From Coleophoma eucalyptorum (lineage: Eukaryota > Ascomycota > Leotiomycetes > Helotiales > Dermateaceae): 64,000 nt of DNA. Numbering within the stretch: the first letter of the stretch is position 1; every line of letters begins with the position of its first letter. The stretch is taken from positions 806,001-870,000 of the forward strand of contig JALRME010000005.1 in NCBI GenBank assembly GCA_026120035.1, read 5' to 3'. Below, piece by piece: positions 11,389-20,410 of the stretch. Under the pieces are notes generated by a model that was not told the DNA's origin, did not search any database, and saw nothing but the letters and a program-made list of their open reading frames with translations. The translations under genes were made by a program, and so were the position numbers.

Positions 11389-12663
11389 TCAAGCTTCTAC
11401 TCTTCTGAAGCCGTCACACTGCTCAAGAAACCGATAGACTCCTTCCAAACCTTCAAAGTCCGAATTCTGATGTTCGCTAGGCTTGGCAAAGTACTCAGAC
11501 TCAGTCTCACTCAATTCCTCTAGGCTTTCGTAACCCTCAGGGCTTGAAAGCCATGGATTCTCTTCAATTTCATCTACCCCTTCAAAGTCATGCTCATCGA
11601 TAGACTCTAGCGAGCCTTCAAGAGAAGAAAGGTTATATTCCGAGGTGGCGGCGAATGGAAATAAGAGGGCCATCTGACCACCAACGCTGACGTCGAAATC
11701 AACATCTTGATGAACAACACCTCGTTGTACCCCAACTTCATCGCAAAGACGCTCAACTGTCTCTTGATCACAACCCGGAAAGCGTACACGCAATGTCGAC
11801 TTGCCTTCCATGGTGATGGGAAGGTCGCCGAGTATGGCAAGTCTCTTAAGATCGTTCAGAGTAATTGCAAGATCTGTTAAGGCTCGAGAGAAATCAGTGG
11901 AGAGGACATCAAGGAAGCCCTCGGTGTTGAGAGTAGGCATGGACTGCTTTACAGTATTGCATGGCAATACAGCACCGAGAGGGCTTAGCGCTGTGACGGT
12001 AGGATTGACTTGAAAGTCAATAAAAGAGCCGGGTGCCATCGTGGAGACGGACCGCATCTTTCGACCTGTTGACTCTTGCAAGCTGGAAACACTTCGATAT
12101 CTCTTCTCGCCCATAGAGGACATGCCATCAAACTGGACCTTTTTACCAGATAAGAAGAACGCTCTCATGGCTTGAGATACATTATTGACAACCTGAGCAG
12201 GTGCAGCAGGGGTATGGGAAAAATAGCGTGCCCCAGCACGTCCTCCGCCTATGCTATATCCACCTGCAGTTCTTGAAAGAGCTCCTCCAGTCAGATTTGG
12301 GCGAAGGGTAGACGCAAATGGTGCACGAGTTGTAAGTCGACCGATGGCCGCTGCTGTAGCGGATGCTGGGAGAGAAGCGCGATCATATTTAGCGACTTGA
12401 GCTGTACCGGTGCTCATAAATCGACGAACCGCAGCATTGATAGTGCTGTGAGTGGTATACCATCTTCCTTGACTCTGTCGAATACGTGCAACTGGATGGA
12501 TAGGTTTGCGTGGTGTGACTCGGACGAGTACGGGTTGGAGTTCTTTTTCGATTGGGCGAGAAATATCAGCTATTCGCGCCTTGATGAGCTTCGACGTTTT
12601 CTTGAAAACGTGTTTTAATGCCCTCACGGCGATCGGTGCCCAGATTCCTCCAGACGTCGCCAT
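11389..12663 (-). CDS. Conserved fungal protein, mitochondrial-looking N-terminus
   Basis: A single-exon gene of 424 residues. The start is the ATG at 12663; the frame extends four codons further only from a TTG. The first 150 residues are Arg/Ser/Ala-rich with few acidic residues, and contain a central ARYFSHTPAAPAQVVNNVSQAMRAFFLSG segment that looks strongly conserved. The C-terminal third is very acidic (EEN, SLEELSETESEYF). I recall orthologs annotated as 'casein kinase II beta 2 subunit', but the four-cysteine zinc motif that defines CK2-beta is not visible, so I do not endorse that name. A mitochondrial location is plausible from composition only. Confidence 0.75.
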   Translation of the reverse strand: MATSGGIWAPIAVRALKHVFKKTSKLIKARIADISRPIEKELQPVLVRVTPRKPIHPVARIRQSQGRWYTTHSTINAAVRRFMSTGTAQVAKYDRASLPASATAAAIGRLTTRAPFASTLRPNLTGGALSRTAGGYSIGGGRAGARYFSHTPAAPAQVVNNVSQAMRAFFLSGKKVQFDGMSSMGEKRYRSVSSLQESTGRKMRSVSTMAPGSFIDFQVNPTVTALSPLGAVLPCNTVKQSMPTLNTEGFLDVLSTDFSRALTDLAITLNDLKRLAILGDLPITMEGKSTLRVRFPGCDQETVERLCDEVGVQRGVVHQDVDFDVSVGGQMALLFPFAATSEYNLSSLEGSLESIDEHDFEGVDEIEENPWLSSPEGYESLEELSETESEYFAKPSEHQNSDFEGLEGVYRFLEQCDGFRRVEA

Positions 12664-12981
12664 GATTGTTGACAATGATGGATAATCGAAGCGGAAGTGG
12701 ATGATGAGGAGCGACGCAGCGAGCTTATCAAGTATCTAATATCGCCACGCACTAGCCACGATTGTAGCCACAGACAAGTGGAACATGACCTCGGTAAATA
12801 GTATTGCCTAGCTCAACGCTAACATACTAGCGCAAAGCGCGAAATTCTCAAGAGCTTCAAAGTTGAATTTCTTTTCCAACTCTTTTCCTTCTTCAATACA
12901 TCACAACCATAGTCGCAACCACCGCTTCTGGAAGACACTTCTATATGGTAAGATTCACCTTCTCTCTTCCTGTCCTATCTC

Positions 12982-13060
12982 TCCAATGATGAGAGTATTG
13001 CAAACAATGAACAATCCAACTCTTACATCAAGCATGGGGATTTTGTATCTTTCTGAGATT
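12982..13060 (+). ncRNA. Box C/D snoRNA candidate A
   Basis: Box C ATGATGA lies at 12986-12992 and box D CTGA at 13053-13056, about 60 nt apart, inside intron 1 of the host locus. The terminal stem is weak and I could not match the sequence upstream of box D to a conserved rRNA segment, so the target is unknown. It is supported mainly by position and spacing. Confidence 0.4.
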
Positions 13061-13214
13061 ATCACATGGAGCTTCAGCACTGCTGTACACCATAGCACAA
13101 TACCTGGCGCTAACTTTCTTCTAGTTGCTAGTCAACGAGTGTGTTCTTGTGTTGAATTTCTACTACAGAACAAAAGGTTCGTGATATAGTCTTTTTCTTT
13201 CTCTCTAATCTTCC

Positions 13215-13314
13215 CATTGGGGTGATGATCAATCGACAATATACAGGAATTCCTCATTCAGAAGATATACGTGTAGAATCTGTCACAAAAAGTTTCAGCC
13301 TTGTCTGACCAATG
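13215..13314 (+). ncRNA. Box C/D snoRNA B, guide for 18S rRNA
   Basis: Box C GTGATGA lies at 13222-13228 and box D CTGA at 13305-13308. A 6-bp terminal stem closes the ends (CATTGG at 13215-13220 with CCAATG at 13309-13314). Directly upstream of box D, positions 13290-13303 read AAGTTTCAGCCTTG, the exact complement of the universal 18S segment CAAGGCTGAAACTT. By the box D plus five rule the target would be the first G of the GG in CAAGG. From memory, yeast snR41 methylates a G in this neighbourhood (Gm1126), so this is a likely counterpart. It lies within intron 2 of the host locus. Confidence 0.85.
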
Positions 13315-13468
13315 TTTTTCAATTATTTTATTTCTGGCTTGTTAAAATGAATTGTTTGCTGACGATGCTATTCAGGTACATAATATCTCCCACCACTCCA
13401 GTCTCTTCAGTGCTGCACAATATGACGAACTTTGAACGAACGGGCGGACAGACTGCGTACTCCTACCC

Positions 13469-13510
13469 CTTCCCTCATAAAAGCAAGGCGTACAAACCTT
13501 GTGAGGGAAG
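13469..13510 (+). other. Strong imperfect hairpin in host locus
   Basis: CTTCCCTCA (13469-13477) pairs with TGAGGGAAG (13502-13510), and CAAGG (13484-13488) pairs with CCTTG (13497-13501). This gives 14 bp with a one-sided 6-nt bulge and an 8-nt loop. It lies between two intronic snoRNAs. It does not have the two-sided pocket or the ACA tail context expected of an H/ACA hairpin, so its role is open. Confidence 0.7.
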
Positions 13511-13659
13511 ACGGTCCAGGAAGTGCTTGTTGAGAACTCGTCAGCTGATCCATCGCACATCATCCTTCTTTTGAGAACATTATTTGGTATCAAGCTTTTG
13601 CTGACTCTAAATTTAGGTAAACTAAAACATCTCTTTTTTTGCAGTCCCATAAATATGGC

Positions 13660-13736
13660 ATGATATGATGAATTGTTATTCACACAGTTTGACGCGGACT
13701 TGTCTGCGGATGAACACAATTACAAAAATCTGATTT
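13660..13736 (+). ncRNA. Box C/D snoRNA candidate C
   Basis: Box C ATGATGA lies at 13665-13671, a C'-like GGATGAA at 13708-13714 and box D CTGA at 13730-13733. It sits inside an intron that ends with ACTAATTCATTTCTAG, about 50 nt upstream of the branch site, a usual spacing for intronic snoRNAs. The guide upstream of box D contains CAATTACAA, which could pair nine bases with 18S TTGTAATTG, but this is short and unproven. Confidence 0.5.
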
Positions 13737-13949
13737 AATGAGGTATGTCCTTTCAAATCGAGAGATGCTTCATTACTAATTCATTTCTAGCCTGAAATAT
13801 GCTTTTGGTTTTCTACCATTTTCGGAGATCGACTTCTAGTTGATATAACCAATATTAGTGCTAACTGTTTTCTGGTTTTAAAGTAGGTAGTCCGAGACAA
13901 TGTTCAAGGCGGAATTTTCTGTAAGTGGCCAATTTTTCTTTCATGACGC

Positions 13950-14040
13950 CTTATCAGCTTTGATGAATCCAAATATTCGCTGTGTTCTTTCTGAATACAC
14001 AATGTCGAAAACCATATTTCACCTTGGAGAACTGAGATGA
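13950..14040 (+). ncRNA. Box C/D snoRNA D, guide for large-subunit rRNA
   Basis: Box C TGATGA lies at 13961-13966, a D' box CTGA at 13991-13994 and box D CTGA at 14032-14035. TTATC (about 13951) can pair with GATGA (14036-14040) to close the ends. Positions 14018-14030 read TTCACCTTGGAGA, the exact complement of the universal 25S/28S segment TCTCCAAGGTGAA. The plus five rule points to the first C of the CC in TCTCC. From memory this corresponds to yeast Cm2197 guided by snR76. It lies inside the intron bounded by GTAAGT at 13921 and CCATAG at about 14102. Confidence 0.8.
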
Positions 14041-14103
14041 AACCACATTATTCACAAGGCATTTGAATCTTGGAAGGACTCAACTAACATTGAATCCATA
14101 GTT

Positions 14104-14605
14104 TCCTTCAACAACACTCATGATGAAATAATTTTTTGGTCCGATCTTTTATTCCTTTTCCTTTAAATCACTCGTCAAACACTCTGGTCCTTACCTCCCT
14201 TCCCTTGAGGATTGGTTCAACCTATGGTATCTTCCTATTTTTGGTACGAGAAGAACTAAAAGTCCAACTACTCAACACGCAGTCTGTATGTGTCTGTAGT
14301 GTTCCATTTACTTTGGTCGATATACCGCGACTGCACATCATGATGCTATGGAAGGGGGATAGAATATCTTGTCCAATTTTATCTATAGTTTAGCCAATAT
14401 TAATGAAATGGCTTTATTGAAGAATTACCACTGTCGAACCAAGCAAGCGCGCTCAATTTCGACGCAACAGGGCACAAAACCCGGGGACCTTGTTGAGGCT
14501 CGCACCCGTGTGCCTATGAACGCCAGTTGGGGGTATCAAACTGCCAAAATAATGAAAACCAAAGAAACGTGATCGCTGTGACTATTCCTCCCGGTGGTGC
14601 TAAGC
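14104..14605. other. Intergenic or 3' part of the snoRNA host locus
   Basis: No coding gene was seen. A C-box-like ATGATGA at about 14120 has no box D downstream within a normal distance. The region separates the host locus from the convergent UBTD-type gene. Confidence 0.5.
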
Positions 14606-15627
14606 TCAAAAGACCATGGCATTAATAACATGGCCTTCTTGCCAGCCTTGACTGACCAGGGATTTGTTTTCGTTCAGGATTTTGCCCATGTAAGCAATTC
14701 TAATCGTTCTCCCTGGTTGAAACTGCAGTAAAGCGCGATCAGCAACCAGACCCTATATTGGAAGAAGGTCAAGGACACAACTTACAAGACCATCATCAAA
14801 TATCCTCCGTGTTAACAGTCGGACGGAATCTTCTTTGCCAATATTGACCACCAGATCCTGACCACCGCGGTCACTGAGTCTAGCACGCACCTTGATAAGA
14901 TCTTTAGGATTAACAACCGCTTTGCCCTTCTCTTCCCTCCGCCTCAGGACCTCTTCCTCGTTCAGTTCCTCGCTCTCACTCTTGTTATCCTCATCAGATT
15001 TTTCTTCTGTGTCAGCCGACTCCATCACATTCTCCGGATCTGCCACGACATGCTCAGGCATCATGTAGAACTCCCCAAAAATATCATAAACGCCTGACGC
15101 AAGGTCCCCAGTCGGTACCGTGATCCCAGCCGCTTTAATCATCATTTCTGCTGTTCCTAACCCGGAATCGATATCACCATCCTCACCACCCTTCCACAAT
15201 ACCTCCAGCGCAGCCTTAAGTGTCTGCCAGATCTCAGGCTTACCCGTCACGCGCGTATCGAAGAACTCAAGGCGTTCCCGCTCCAACTCTGCACGCGTCC
15301 ATAATCGATTACTGCTCGTCCAAGTATGTAGCTTAAGTGGTTTTGTGGGATGGGCTGAGAGTGGTTGTACCTGGTCTTGTCTGGCAGGTCGTGTGCTGTG
15401 GTTGGAGGCATGTGTAGAGGGTCGTGGCAACGCTGCTTGCGATTGCGATTGCGCTGATGTTATGGCTCGTGATGAGGATGAGGGCTCGTTAGTGGGGTAG
15501 GGTGAAGTTGTTAAAGATATGCAGCAGCCCTGGGCGTTAAGTCAGTATCTAAATACCTCATCTGCATAGGAACATGCATCTCGTTCTAGGTAGGAAGGTG
15601 CGTGTAGGTATGTAAAATTCTTACCAT
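14606..15627 (-). CDS. UBTD-type ubiquitin-like protein with MGCC lipidation signal
   Basis: Exons on the minus strand are 15627-15625 (the ATG alone), 15529-14786 and 14722-14606 (287 residues). The first intron (95 bp) begins GTAAGA immediately after ATG and ends TAACGCCCAG; the second exon then opens GGCTGCTGC, giving an MGCC N-terminus. Gly2 and the two cysteines form a classic myristoylation plus palmitoylation signal. Next comes the UBTD/DC-UbP N-terminal domain (LHTWTSSNRLWTRAELERERLEFFDTRVTG, KPEIWQ, LPTGD-like VPTGDLASGVYD), then an acidic linker. A C-terminal ubiquitin-like fold follows, VRARLSDRGGQDLVVNIG to SLVSQGWQEGHVINAMVF. The family binds ubiquitin-pathway enzymes; a membrane-tethered role in ubiquitin regulation is inferred. 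Without the ATG exon the gene would seem to start at a TTG. Confidence 0.88.
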
Positions 15628-16673
15628 GGCTGTAAACCATTTGCAATGTCTCCCAAACCTGTGCGCGCACAACTGGATCTCGCTTTTGCCTTCCTTGGAG
15701 AAGGGGGACCGGTGGGGGATTTCCTTCTCGCCTGCCCTTGTCACGATAGTGTCGAGGTGGATTTGCTCATTCAGGCTGGACTTGATTGATAAGCTGTTGC
15801 AAAGAGTGTGCAGACGTCTTGGACTCCCTTGAGCGCACCGCTTGGAGTAGCAGTTATGTATGTAAGGAAGGCAGAAATAATATACTCCCAGGTTCTTAAA
15901 GGCGCTCGTACGAGCAACAATGTGCTGATTGATGCAGGTAAAGAGAGGGAGGGCCAGTACAGCTGTACGAGATGCATATAGATTTATGTGGAGAAGCAAG
16001 ACGCCCCGTCACAAGAGTACAGCGTGCAGCCTAGTACAGAATATTGGGACGTGTGCAAGAGTCTCCGAGAAGTTCAAAGTGCCGCAGGGCTCTAGTCCCC
16101 CTTCGAAAAGGCTTGATTACCTCCCATCACTCGCTTATCATTGTCAACAACGTCAGTGTAAACTCAATTCTGCTGTTCCTGCTTCTCGAGACACCTGCTG
16201 CTCGTGTCTATTTTTGTTTTCATGTCATATAACCCGATTTCCGAGGATAGGAGGCATTACAGCTAACAAATCGAATCTCTGACTTTACCCCGGCAGCACC
16301 AAACATGCCAAATTACCTAAGACTGTTGCATGTGATGCTGCCCGGCGGAACTGCTATCTCGGCGCTGTCGGTCTCCTCGGCTGTTCACTAGTCCTACCAG
16401 GTTACTTTATGCCAACTCTGCCTAGTGCTTTATAACATGTTTATTTCTCATTCTTTTTCTATTTTATTTGCGCTTGGATATCAGGCTTTATGTCTAAAGG
16501 ATAAAGGACTAAGAGATAGAAAGCCATTGCAAGGAGTATTGGGTCTACATCAGTTCCACCGGAAAACAGTGCTTTTCTCTTGCGCGAACAATGCAATATG
16601 ACCTATCCTATCCTAGCCATTGCCAGCAGTATGAACTAGCATTCGAGACTTCATGGATCGCTCCTTCGCTGCA
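15628..16673. other. Intergenic, no supported gene
   Basis: Open frames occur on both strands (for example 15929-16282 plus and 15586-15999 minus), but none has a recognisable domain, good coding composition or exon continuation. The part next to 15628 contains the promoter of the UBTD-type gene. Confidence 0.5.
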
Positions 16674-19182
16674 TCATCTTGATAAAACGCCGTGAACGGT
16701 ACCAGGGACGGTCTGACGGCCCTCAAATGCAAGCTCACCAATACCGGAGGCATCTCCGCTACCTTCTGCAAGCCATCGCTTCAATAAATCGTTGCTCTCC
16801 TTTGGTTTAACCTCTGGTCCTTTAGTGCCCACAGTTATATGTGCAATCTCATTGACGCATTCCCAGTTATCATCAGTCAGTCTTGCTACGATAGCCATGA
16901 TCCGATCATCCCATACAACCTAAATTAAAGTTAGTCTCGGATAGACAACGTTAAGCGGTGTTAGTTTACCCTCTCAAGAACGACTGGACAGTCTCCAAGT
17001 TTGTTCTGGGCACTTCCAGCTGCGATATGGATACCGCTATACTTCTCCCATAATTCTGGATGGGCTTTCGCTGAAGCTCGGTGTATTAATGTAACATGGA
17101 ACTCAACTTGAACACGTCGCGTGTCCTGGAGCTGCCTGAAAAAGCGAGCCTTATTGGATGAGACGGAATCAAATGCAGTCTGTAGGGCTTCAAGAATATC
17201 TCTCGTTGGGAGTGTCACTGACATATACTCCAAAGGCTTCTTCTTGGGCAAAGCTATTGGCTGTTGCTTCTGCTGCTTGAGGTCGTCAGCAGATGACTCC
17301 TTTACAAGATCGTGCAGCTTACTTGGTGTGGTTTCTGATTCTTTGGCTTTGGTCCTCCATAAGATACGTCATGTCTAAGGTCTGGCTTGTAATCGCTCAA
17401 AGCAAATTTCATGGCTTCATCAAGATCCTCGCTGGTTGGCAAATTCTTGATGAGTTTAGGATATGTGGAGCTCAACTGGGAAATCACAGTCTCTAAATTC
17501 TGGCGTGACTCTGCGGTTGGGTCAAGGTCAATAACAGTGTCAAATCCATCGTCAGGCTGTTGCTCAGGATTCAAGTTTTCGTATCTGTTGATGAAACCCT
17601 CCATTATACCAAGAACTTTCTTCTTATCAGAGGCTGCTTGGATGGTCTGATGATTGTCTCCACGGGCGAAAACGCGGTCTTGAGTCACAGCTCGAACTCG
17701 ATTTAAGGTCTCCCTACTGTGCACAAAGTTGAGTGCAACAAGCCGAACTTGAGGATGACCTTTATGGACATCTTCGATGATCTGTTTCCGCTCATGTCGC
17801 TGAGCATTATTTCGGTCTGCGATGGCAACTGGCTTATCATCAAGTTGTTCCAGAAGCGCCGCAGTGAATCTAGGGGGTCTATTTTTCCCAGTGATATTGT
17901 CGTTTTGGATATGACCCCAGCCAAACAGGTGAACAAGCGCAAGTGCTATAGTAGTCTTTCCGCAGCCAATAGTTGCAATGGGAACCAAAATGATATCCTT
18001 AGTTACGTCCTCAGGTGCGCCTCCCATTGCTGCAAATTCCTGTCGAATAATGTCGGAGCCTTTCATATTGATCTCTTTCAGAAAATCATCTCGAAGAGCA
18101 ATGATACCATGGTTTTGGTTATATTGTTTTGCAAGCCTGGTACTTTCTGCTAGTCGCCGGCGAGCGTAGAGTAAATAATCCTCAGTGATCTTGACGTGCT
18201 TCTTGTATCGAGGCGGCCTCCCCGCAATTAAGTCCTTGGTGCACTCTCGCCATTGACGGTACATCAGGTAAGGTTCCTCAAATTTGTACTTGAAAAACCA
18301 ATCGACGGCAGGGTCTTTTGTGAATCGAGCCTTGCATCGGATGACGAAGCCTTCAATGTCTCGTCCATTATATGATCCGGTCTCAGCAACTCCTTCCAGA
18401 AAAGTTTTGGTTTCATGGATATCATGAATGACAAGGAAATCAGTCTTTTTGAATCCCCATTCCTCGGCAAAGGCTTGGACCTGATCACCAGGGTATGTCA
18501 TGAACTCAGGTACATTGAGGTTGATTCCATGAAGGTAAAGACCAGCATCCTCTTTTCCATAGGCCAGGATGTGCTCCTCAAAGTCATCATCGCAGAGCTC
18601 CGCCACGGCAGTAACATTTCGCTTTCGTAGCTCTTTGGCTAAATCCTCCCTCGTTCTTCCAAGCTTCTGAAGTTGTCGATTGACCCACGCCTCTCCTGCC
18701 ATGGCATGACTCTGATCTGCATCGTTTCTAGGGCCGGTGGAGTGCTTGCTACAGACCAGCAGCGATCCATCGTGGAGACCGCTAATGAAAATGATACAAC
18801 CGTTCTCTTTCAAACTAAGTTCATACGGTCCTTGTGTATAGGCCAGTATGTTCTCCCATTTCGTGGTAGGTACTTCATCAGTATTGAAGAACTTGTCATA
18901 ACCTCTGATGGCAACTTCTGGTTGACCCTTCTCGTTTCGTGTGGTGAACAGACCTCGTGCATAAGTTGGGAGATCATCACGTTTGTAATCCCAATCCTGA
19001 AAGCGCCAAGAATCAACTTTTATACCGGTTGGAGAACCATTTACTGGAAATGTCTGGTGTTTGCAGCTGAAGCCCTTCTTCTTGGCCTTATTGTCCTTAA
19101 AGTTTCCGTTCAAGCCCTGAATTAGGGTTTGCACCTCCTGAACAGATTGAGAGACGTAGGGGACTTTCTCTGATGTAGCCAT
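16674..19182 (-). CDS. TRL1: tRNA ligase Trl1 (ligase, kinase and cyclic phosphodiesterase)
   Basis: This trifunctional enzyme joins tRNA halves after intron removal and also seals HAC1-type mRNA in the unfolded protein response. Exons are 19182-17323, 17275-16970 and 16919-16674 (803 residues, normal length). The N-terminal adenylyltransferase has the active lysine K125 in LSLKENG, EGFVIR at 277-282 and KYK at 298-300. The central polynucleotide kinase has the P-loop IGCGKTT at 405-411. The C-terminal phosphodiesterase shows both HxT motifs, HVTLIH and HITVG. Intron 1 (47 bp) ends AAG followed by CAGCAG, so three in-frame acceptors are possible and the number of glutamines may vary. Start is the ATG at 19182. 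Confidence 0.96.
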
Positions 19183-19732
19183 AGTTGTGTGCCTTCTTTT
19201 GGAGTTTGGTGGGGTGGCAAGGGACCTGAGAGAGCACGTGGGGTCTTGAAATAGTGCCTGCTAACACCTGGAATCGAAAAGTGAAGGCAAGTAGATGGAT
19301 GTAAATTCCTTTCACTATTTAAGTTGATAGACAAGCGCCTCCAAATTTTGATTTCTGGTGTTTACGAGCAGGCGCAGCAGTACCGGATGTGTCACGGTTG
19401 TAGTGACTGACTATGACTGTACACCGACCCAAATCTAATGGAATAAATGGGGAATGGATCAGGACTAAAAGAAGCCAAAAAATAATAGTGAAAATTGCGG
19501 ATGAAAATGAAGGTGGAAATGGGACTGCGCCTGAAAGTCAGCTGGGAACAAAAGCCCAAGCTGATCACACAGTAAAAGTTGTGCGGTGGTTGTCAGCCCG
19601 CACAATTTTTCGCAGCCTTGCCGAGCATCTTGCAGCCTCTTGCTCTGTCAGGATTCTTCCTACTGTGATTACGGTAATCTACCCAACCTACCGGAAATCG
19701 TCTTTTTTTCTTAGACTCATACCGAGTACACA
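19183..19732. other. Divergent promoter region
   Basis: It lies between the tRNA ligase gene (minus) and the ankyrin gene (plus). No coding feature was recognised. It probably contains both promoters. Confidence 0.6.
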
Positions 19733-20398
19733 ATGTCAAGCAACCCATTTCTGCTCGCCGCAGACAACTCCCCGAGCCTACTTCCACTCCTTCGCGCGAA
19801 TCCAGAATTGGCCTCCGCCCAAGATGAGCACGGCTATTCATTGATGCACGCCGCTGCCTCCTACAACCATTTGGATTTACTGAGAACACTGGTTACAGAA
19901 TTCCAGGTCGACGTCGATCTTAAGGATGAGGACGGCGAAACAGCACTGTTTGTGGTAGAAACCCTTGATTGCGCGAAGGTTCTAGTTGAGGAGCTGCACG
20001 CAAATATCGCAGTCAGAGGCGAGGAGGACAAGACCGCCGCACAGAAGATCGCGGAAGAGGGCGACTTCACAGATGTGGCAGTCTTTCTACGGGTGAAAGA
20101 ATTGGAAGCGGGTATTGCAGGAGTCAATGGAACGGGCCTGTTAGAAAGCGCACAAACAAATGGCGTGCATGCACCACCCCTTGTGCCCGATGGCCTCACA
20201 GTCAATCTCGGAACAATGAACCAAGACGAAGATGCAGGAGAGGTAGTGGATCCAACACTACGAAGACGTATTGAAGAGCTAGCATCAAGGGAAGATTTCC
20301 AAGGCGAAGCTGGGCAGGAGGAACTAAGACGTCTCGTGACAGAAGTGCTTCGGGGTGAAGTAGGGGATGAGAGAGAGGTTCGCCAGAGGACTAGTTGA
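19733..20398 (+). CDS. Ankyrin-repeat protein, yeast YCR051W-like
   Basis: An intronless gene of 221 residues. Two to three ankyrin repeats occupy the first 120 residues (DEHGYSLMHAAASYNHLDLLRTL, then DEDGETALFVVETLDCAKVLVEE). An acidic, helix-prone tail follows (RRRIEELASREDFQGE). Length and layout resemble the uncharacterised yeast protein YCR051W; a protein-interaction role in cytosol or nucleus is all that can be inferred. Start is the first ATG, at 19733. Its 3' end lies 12 bp from the convergent Rpp40 gene, so the transcripts probably overlap. Confidence 0.85.
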   Translation: MSSNPFLLAADNSPSLLPLLRANPELASAQDEHGYSLMHAAASYNHLDLLRTLVTEFQVDVDLKDEDGETALFVVETLDCAKVLVEELHANIAVRGEEDKTAAQKIAEEGDFTDVAVFLRVKELEAGIAGVNGTGLLESAQTNGVHAPPLVPDGLTVNLGTMNQDEDAGEVVDPTLRRRIEELASREDFQGEAGQEELRRLVTEVLRGEVGDEREVRQRTS

Positions 20399-20410
20399 TC
20401 AATTCTATCA

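Larger units (their letters stand above)
12880..14103 (+). ncRNA. Probable spliced noncoding snoRNA host gene
   Basis: No open frame of note lies here, yet intron signals are clear. Intron 1 runs from GTAAGATTC (about 12950) to CTAACTTTCTTCTAG (about 13125). Intron 2 runs from GTTCGTGA (about 13181) to GCTGACGATGCTATTCAG (about 13375). A third runs from GTAAACTAAAAC (about 13617) to ACTAATTCATTTCTAG (about 13790). A fourth runs from GTAAGTGG (13921) to CTAACATTGAATCCATAG (about 14102). Each of these introns contains one box C/D snoRNA candidate, annotated separately. The exons have no shared frame, which fits a noncoding host whose function is to release snoRNAs. Transcript ends are unknown; the locus may extend to about 14,400. 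Confidence 0.6.

Noticed and set aside
11389..12663. Naming the conserved protein casein kinase II beta subunit
   Set aside because: The four-cysteine zinc motif and acidic loop of CK2-beta are not visible; the name appears to be an inherited annotation.
13469..13510. Calling the hairpin an H/ACA snoRNA
   Set aside because: No two-sided pseudouridylation pocket, no clear hinge box and no ACA at the proper distance.
14110..14260. Fifth box C/D snoRNA starting at ATGATGA about 14120
   Set aside because: No CTGA box D occurs within a normal distance downstream.
15929..16282. 117-residue open frame as a gene
   Set aside because: No recognisable domain, poor coding composition, and overlapping frames of similar length on both strands.
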